DNA of 7,769 nt from Rubrobacter sp. (GTDB taxonomy: Bacteria > Actinomycetota > Rubrobacteria > Rubrobacterales > Rubrobacteraceae): the NCBI GenBank assembly GCA_013815485.1, contig JACDGB010000074.1, positions 1 through 7,769 of the forward strand, read 5' to 3'. The notes beneath the pieces were generated by a model that had not been told where the DNA came from, did not search any database, and worked only from the letters and a program-made list of their open reading frames with translations. Both the position numbers and the translations under genes were made by a program. Positions 6,540 to 7,769 of the stretch are shown here, piece after piece (within the stretch, counting starts at the first letter, position 1; the number at the start of each line of letters is the position of its first letter).

Positions 6540-7769
6540 CGGGGTACCGCCTCGCGACCGCCGTCCCACCGAAACTTTGGCTGTCCCCCGTTTTCCAAGC
6601 TCGGAAAGGCGAACCGGTGGTCGTCGGCCATCCTGTAACCCTCGGATTCGGTGTCCAAGGTCCTCAGAAACGCCCGTACCACCACCCCGTCGAACTGCGT
6701 GTCTACGCCCTTGCCGAGCTCCTGACGCGCGTCGGCGGGACTCATGCCCGGGCGCCGAGGCCCATCCAGTACCATGGCGGCATAGGCCTGGGCCACGGCA
6801 AGTATCTTCGCCTCCACGGGTATCCACGGGCCCCTCAGCTTGTCCGGATATCCTCGGCCGTCTGGCCTCTCGTGGTGCCAGCGGATCCAGGAGGCCACCT
6901 CTCCGTATTCCGGAACGGCTCCCAGCATCTTCTCCCCACGGATCGGGTGCTCGGCGACCTGGTACTGGGCGACGGAATTAAGCTTACCTGCGTTCAACAA
7001 CAACTCTTCGGGCAACCCGAACATGCCTATGTTGTGCAGTAGCCCGGCCAGCCGCAGGCGTTCGACGCAAGCGTCTACCAGCTTCATCTCGCACGCAAGG
7101 TCTGCAGCATACACGGCGGTCGCCGCCGCATGCCGGTGCGTGTAGCCGTCCTTGCGGCCCAACTCTTGCATCATCATGGTGCCGAACGTCGCGTTCGAGG
7201 ACACGAGGGCCGTCTCGAGAGACTCCACGCGCTCCTGAAACTCACCTATCCTCACCTTCTGGCGCCGCGAGTGGTGGACGAGCGTCTGGCTTCCCAGGGA
7301 GCCCGCGAACACCACCAGGATGCCAAGCGGTCCATGGGCCGTCAGGGCCAATAGCCCGAAGCTCGCCGTCAGGACGTCGACACCGTTGGAAAGTAGGTAA
7401 GGTTGCGTGTTCTCCTGCCAGCTCCGGTGAAAAGCTTGGCCATACTTGACCTTGAGCAAGATGCCGTCCAAAGTCACGTTGGCCGCTATTAGCGTCGTCC
7501 CGGCCACCAGCGTCCCGTAAAGGAGCTCTACAGAGGGTTTCGGGTCACCAACCAGCAAAGGGTCGGCGACAAACGAGAAGACCGTGCCCGACAGGAAGAT
7601 GATGACAACGGTGTGGCTTACTTCGTATACTGTCCGAAGCCAGCTCCGCCTCCCGATGAGAAGATCAGCGGGGAGAGCCGCTAGGAGCGCCCACACGGGA
7701 CCCAGCAAGGCAACCGCCGCTATGAGACCTATGTCCGAGGCGCTTATGGTCAAGCGCTCGTGGACACGC
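6536..7769 (-). CDS. Membrane protein with degenerate HD-GYP (HN-GYP) domain, 5' end outside window
   Basis: Numbering here counts from a TTG at 7753, giving 405 residues, but the frame stays open to the window edge, that TTG has no clear ribosome site, and the first hydrophobic segment begins almost at once. The true start is therefore probably outside. Hydrophobic segments at about 8-32, 45-63, 76-96, 120-140 and 142-160 are followed by a helical linker (161-200) and an HD-GYP domain (about 197-365). H208, H240, H269, H293-H294 and GYP (301-303) are kept. The aspartate of the HD pair is N241, the lysine of the HDxGK motif is M244, and the late metal-binding aspartate (VAD) is Q322. With two metal ligands and the phosphate-binding lysine lost, I infer no phosphodiesterase activity. 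A roughly 40-residue polar tail follows. The gene overlaps the intact HD-GYP gene by four bases, suggesting a regulatory or partner role. Confidence 0.9.
   Translation of the reverse strand, partial: RVHERLTISASDIGLIAAVALLGPVWALLAALPADLLIGRRSWLRTVYEVSHTVVIIFLSGTVFSFVADPLLVGDPKPSVELLYGTLVAGTTLIAANVTLDGILLKVKYGQAFHRSWQENTQPYLLSNGVDVLTASFGLLALTAHGPLGILVVFAGSLGSQTLVHHSRRQKVRIGEFQERVESLETALVSSNATFGTMMMQELGRKDGYTHRHAAATAVYAADLACEMKLVDACVERLRLAGLLHNIGMFGLPEELLLNAGKLNSVAQYQVAEHPIRGEKMLGAVPEYGEVASWIRWHHERPDGRGYPDKLRGPWIPVEAKILAVAQAYAAMVLDGPRRPGMSPADARQELGKGVDTQFDGVVVRAFLRTLDTESEGYRMADDHRFAFPSLENGGQPKFRWDGGREAVPR

Noticed and set aside
6540..6827. N-terminal extension of the GAF/HD-GYP gene by 96 residues
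   Set aside because: The extension lies wholly inside the upstream HN-GYP coding sequence, is arginine- and glycine-rich with no family resemblance, and the GTG at 6539 gives the typical stop/start overlap followed by a membrane helix.
7751..7753. TTG at 7753 as the true start of the HN-GYP gene
   Set aside because: The frame is open to the edge, there is no good ribosome site in the 16 visible bases, and membrane HD-GYP proteins of this type usually have more sequence before this segment.

Overview
This window is a GC-rich stretch devoted almost entirely to cyclic di-GMP (c-di-GMP) signalling. High GC, GTG and TTG starts, and large multidomain PAS-GGDEF-EAL and membrane HD-GYP proteins suggest a high-GC Gram-positive bacterium. 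A Rubrobacter-like actinobacterium is my best guess, from protein style only; no marker gene is present.

Layout. On the + strand, the left edge (2-328) holds the C-terminal end of a degenerate EAL-domain protein. A 114-bp spacer between convergent gene ends (329-442) holds a long GC-rich hairpin. The other three genes all lie on the - strand. In transcription order they are: (i) a membrane protein with a degenerate HD-GYP domain (HN-GYP), cut by the right edge; (ii) a six-helix membrane protein with a GAF-like domain, a hidden degenerate GGDEF domain and an intact HD-GYP domain, coupled to (i) by a GTGA stop/start overlap; (iii) after a 364-bp gap, a 1221-residue soluble protein with six PAS domains, an intact GGDEF (active-site motif and inhibitory site) and a near-canonical EAL domain.

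How they fit together. Gene (iii) looks able to make c-di-GMP and probably to degrade it, under control of its PAS sensors. Gene (ii) looks like a membrane-bound c-di-GMP phosphodiesterase. Genes (i) and the left-edge gene look like catalytically dead relatives that may act as regulators, receptors or partners. Each of the three c-di-GMP enzyme classes therefore occurs here in one apparently active and one apparently inactive copy.

The gap before gene (iii) contains a pair of imperfect direct repeats with a shared potential hairpin, a perfect 7-bp inverted repeat around one of them, and a weak promoter candidate. I see no mobile element, CRISPR array, tRNA or rRNA.
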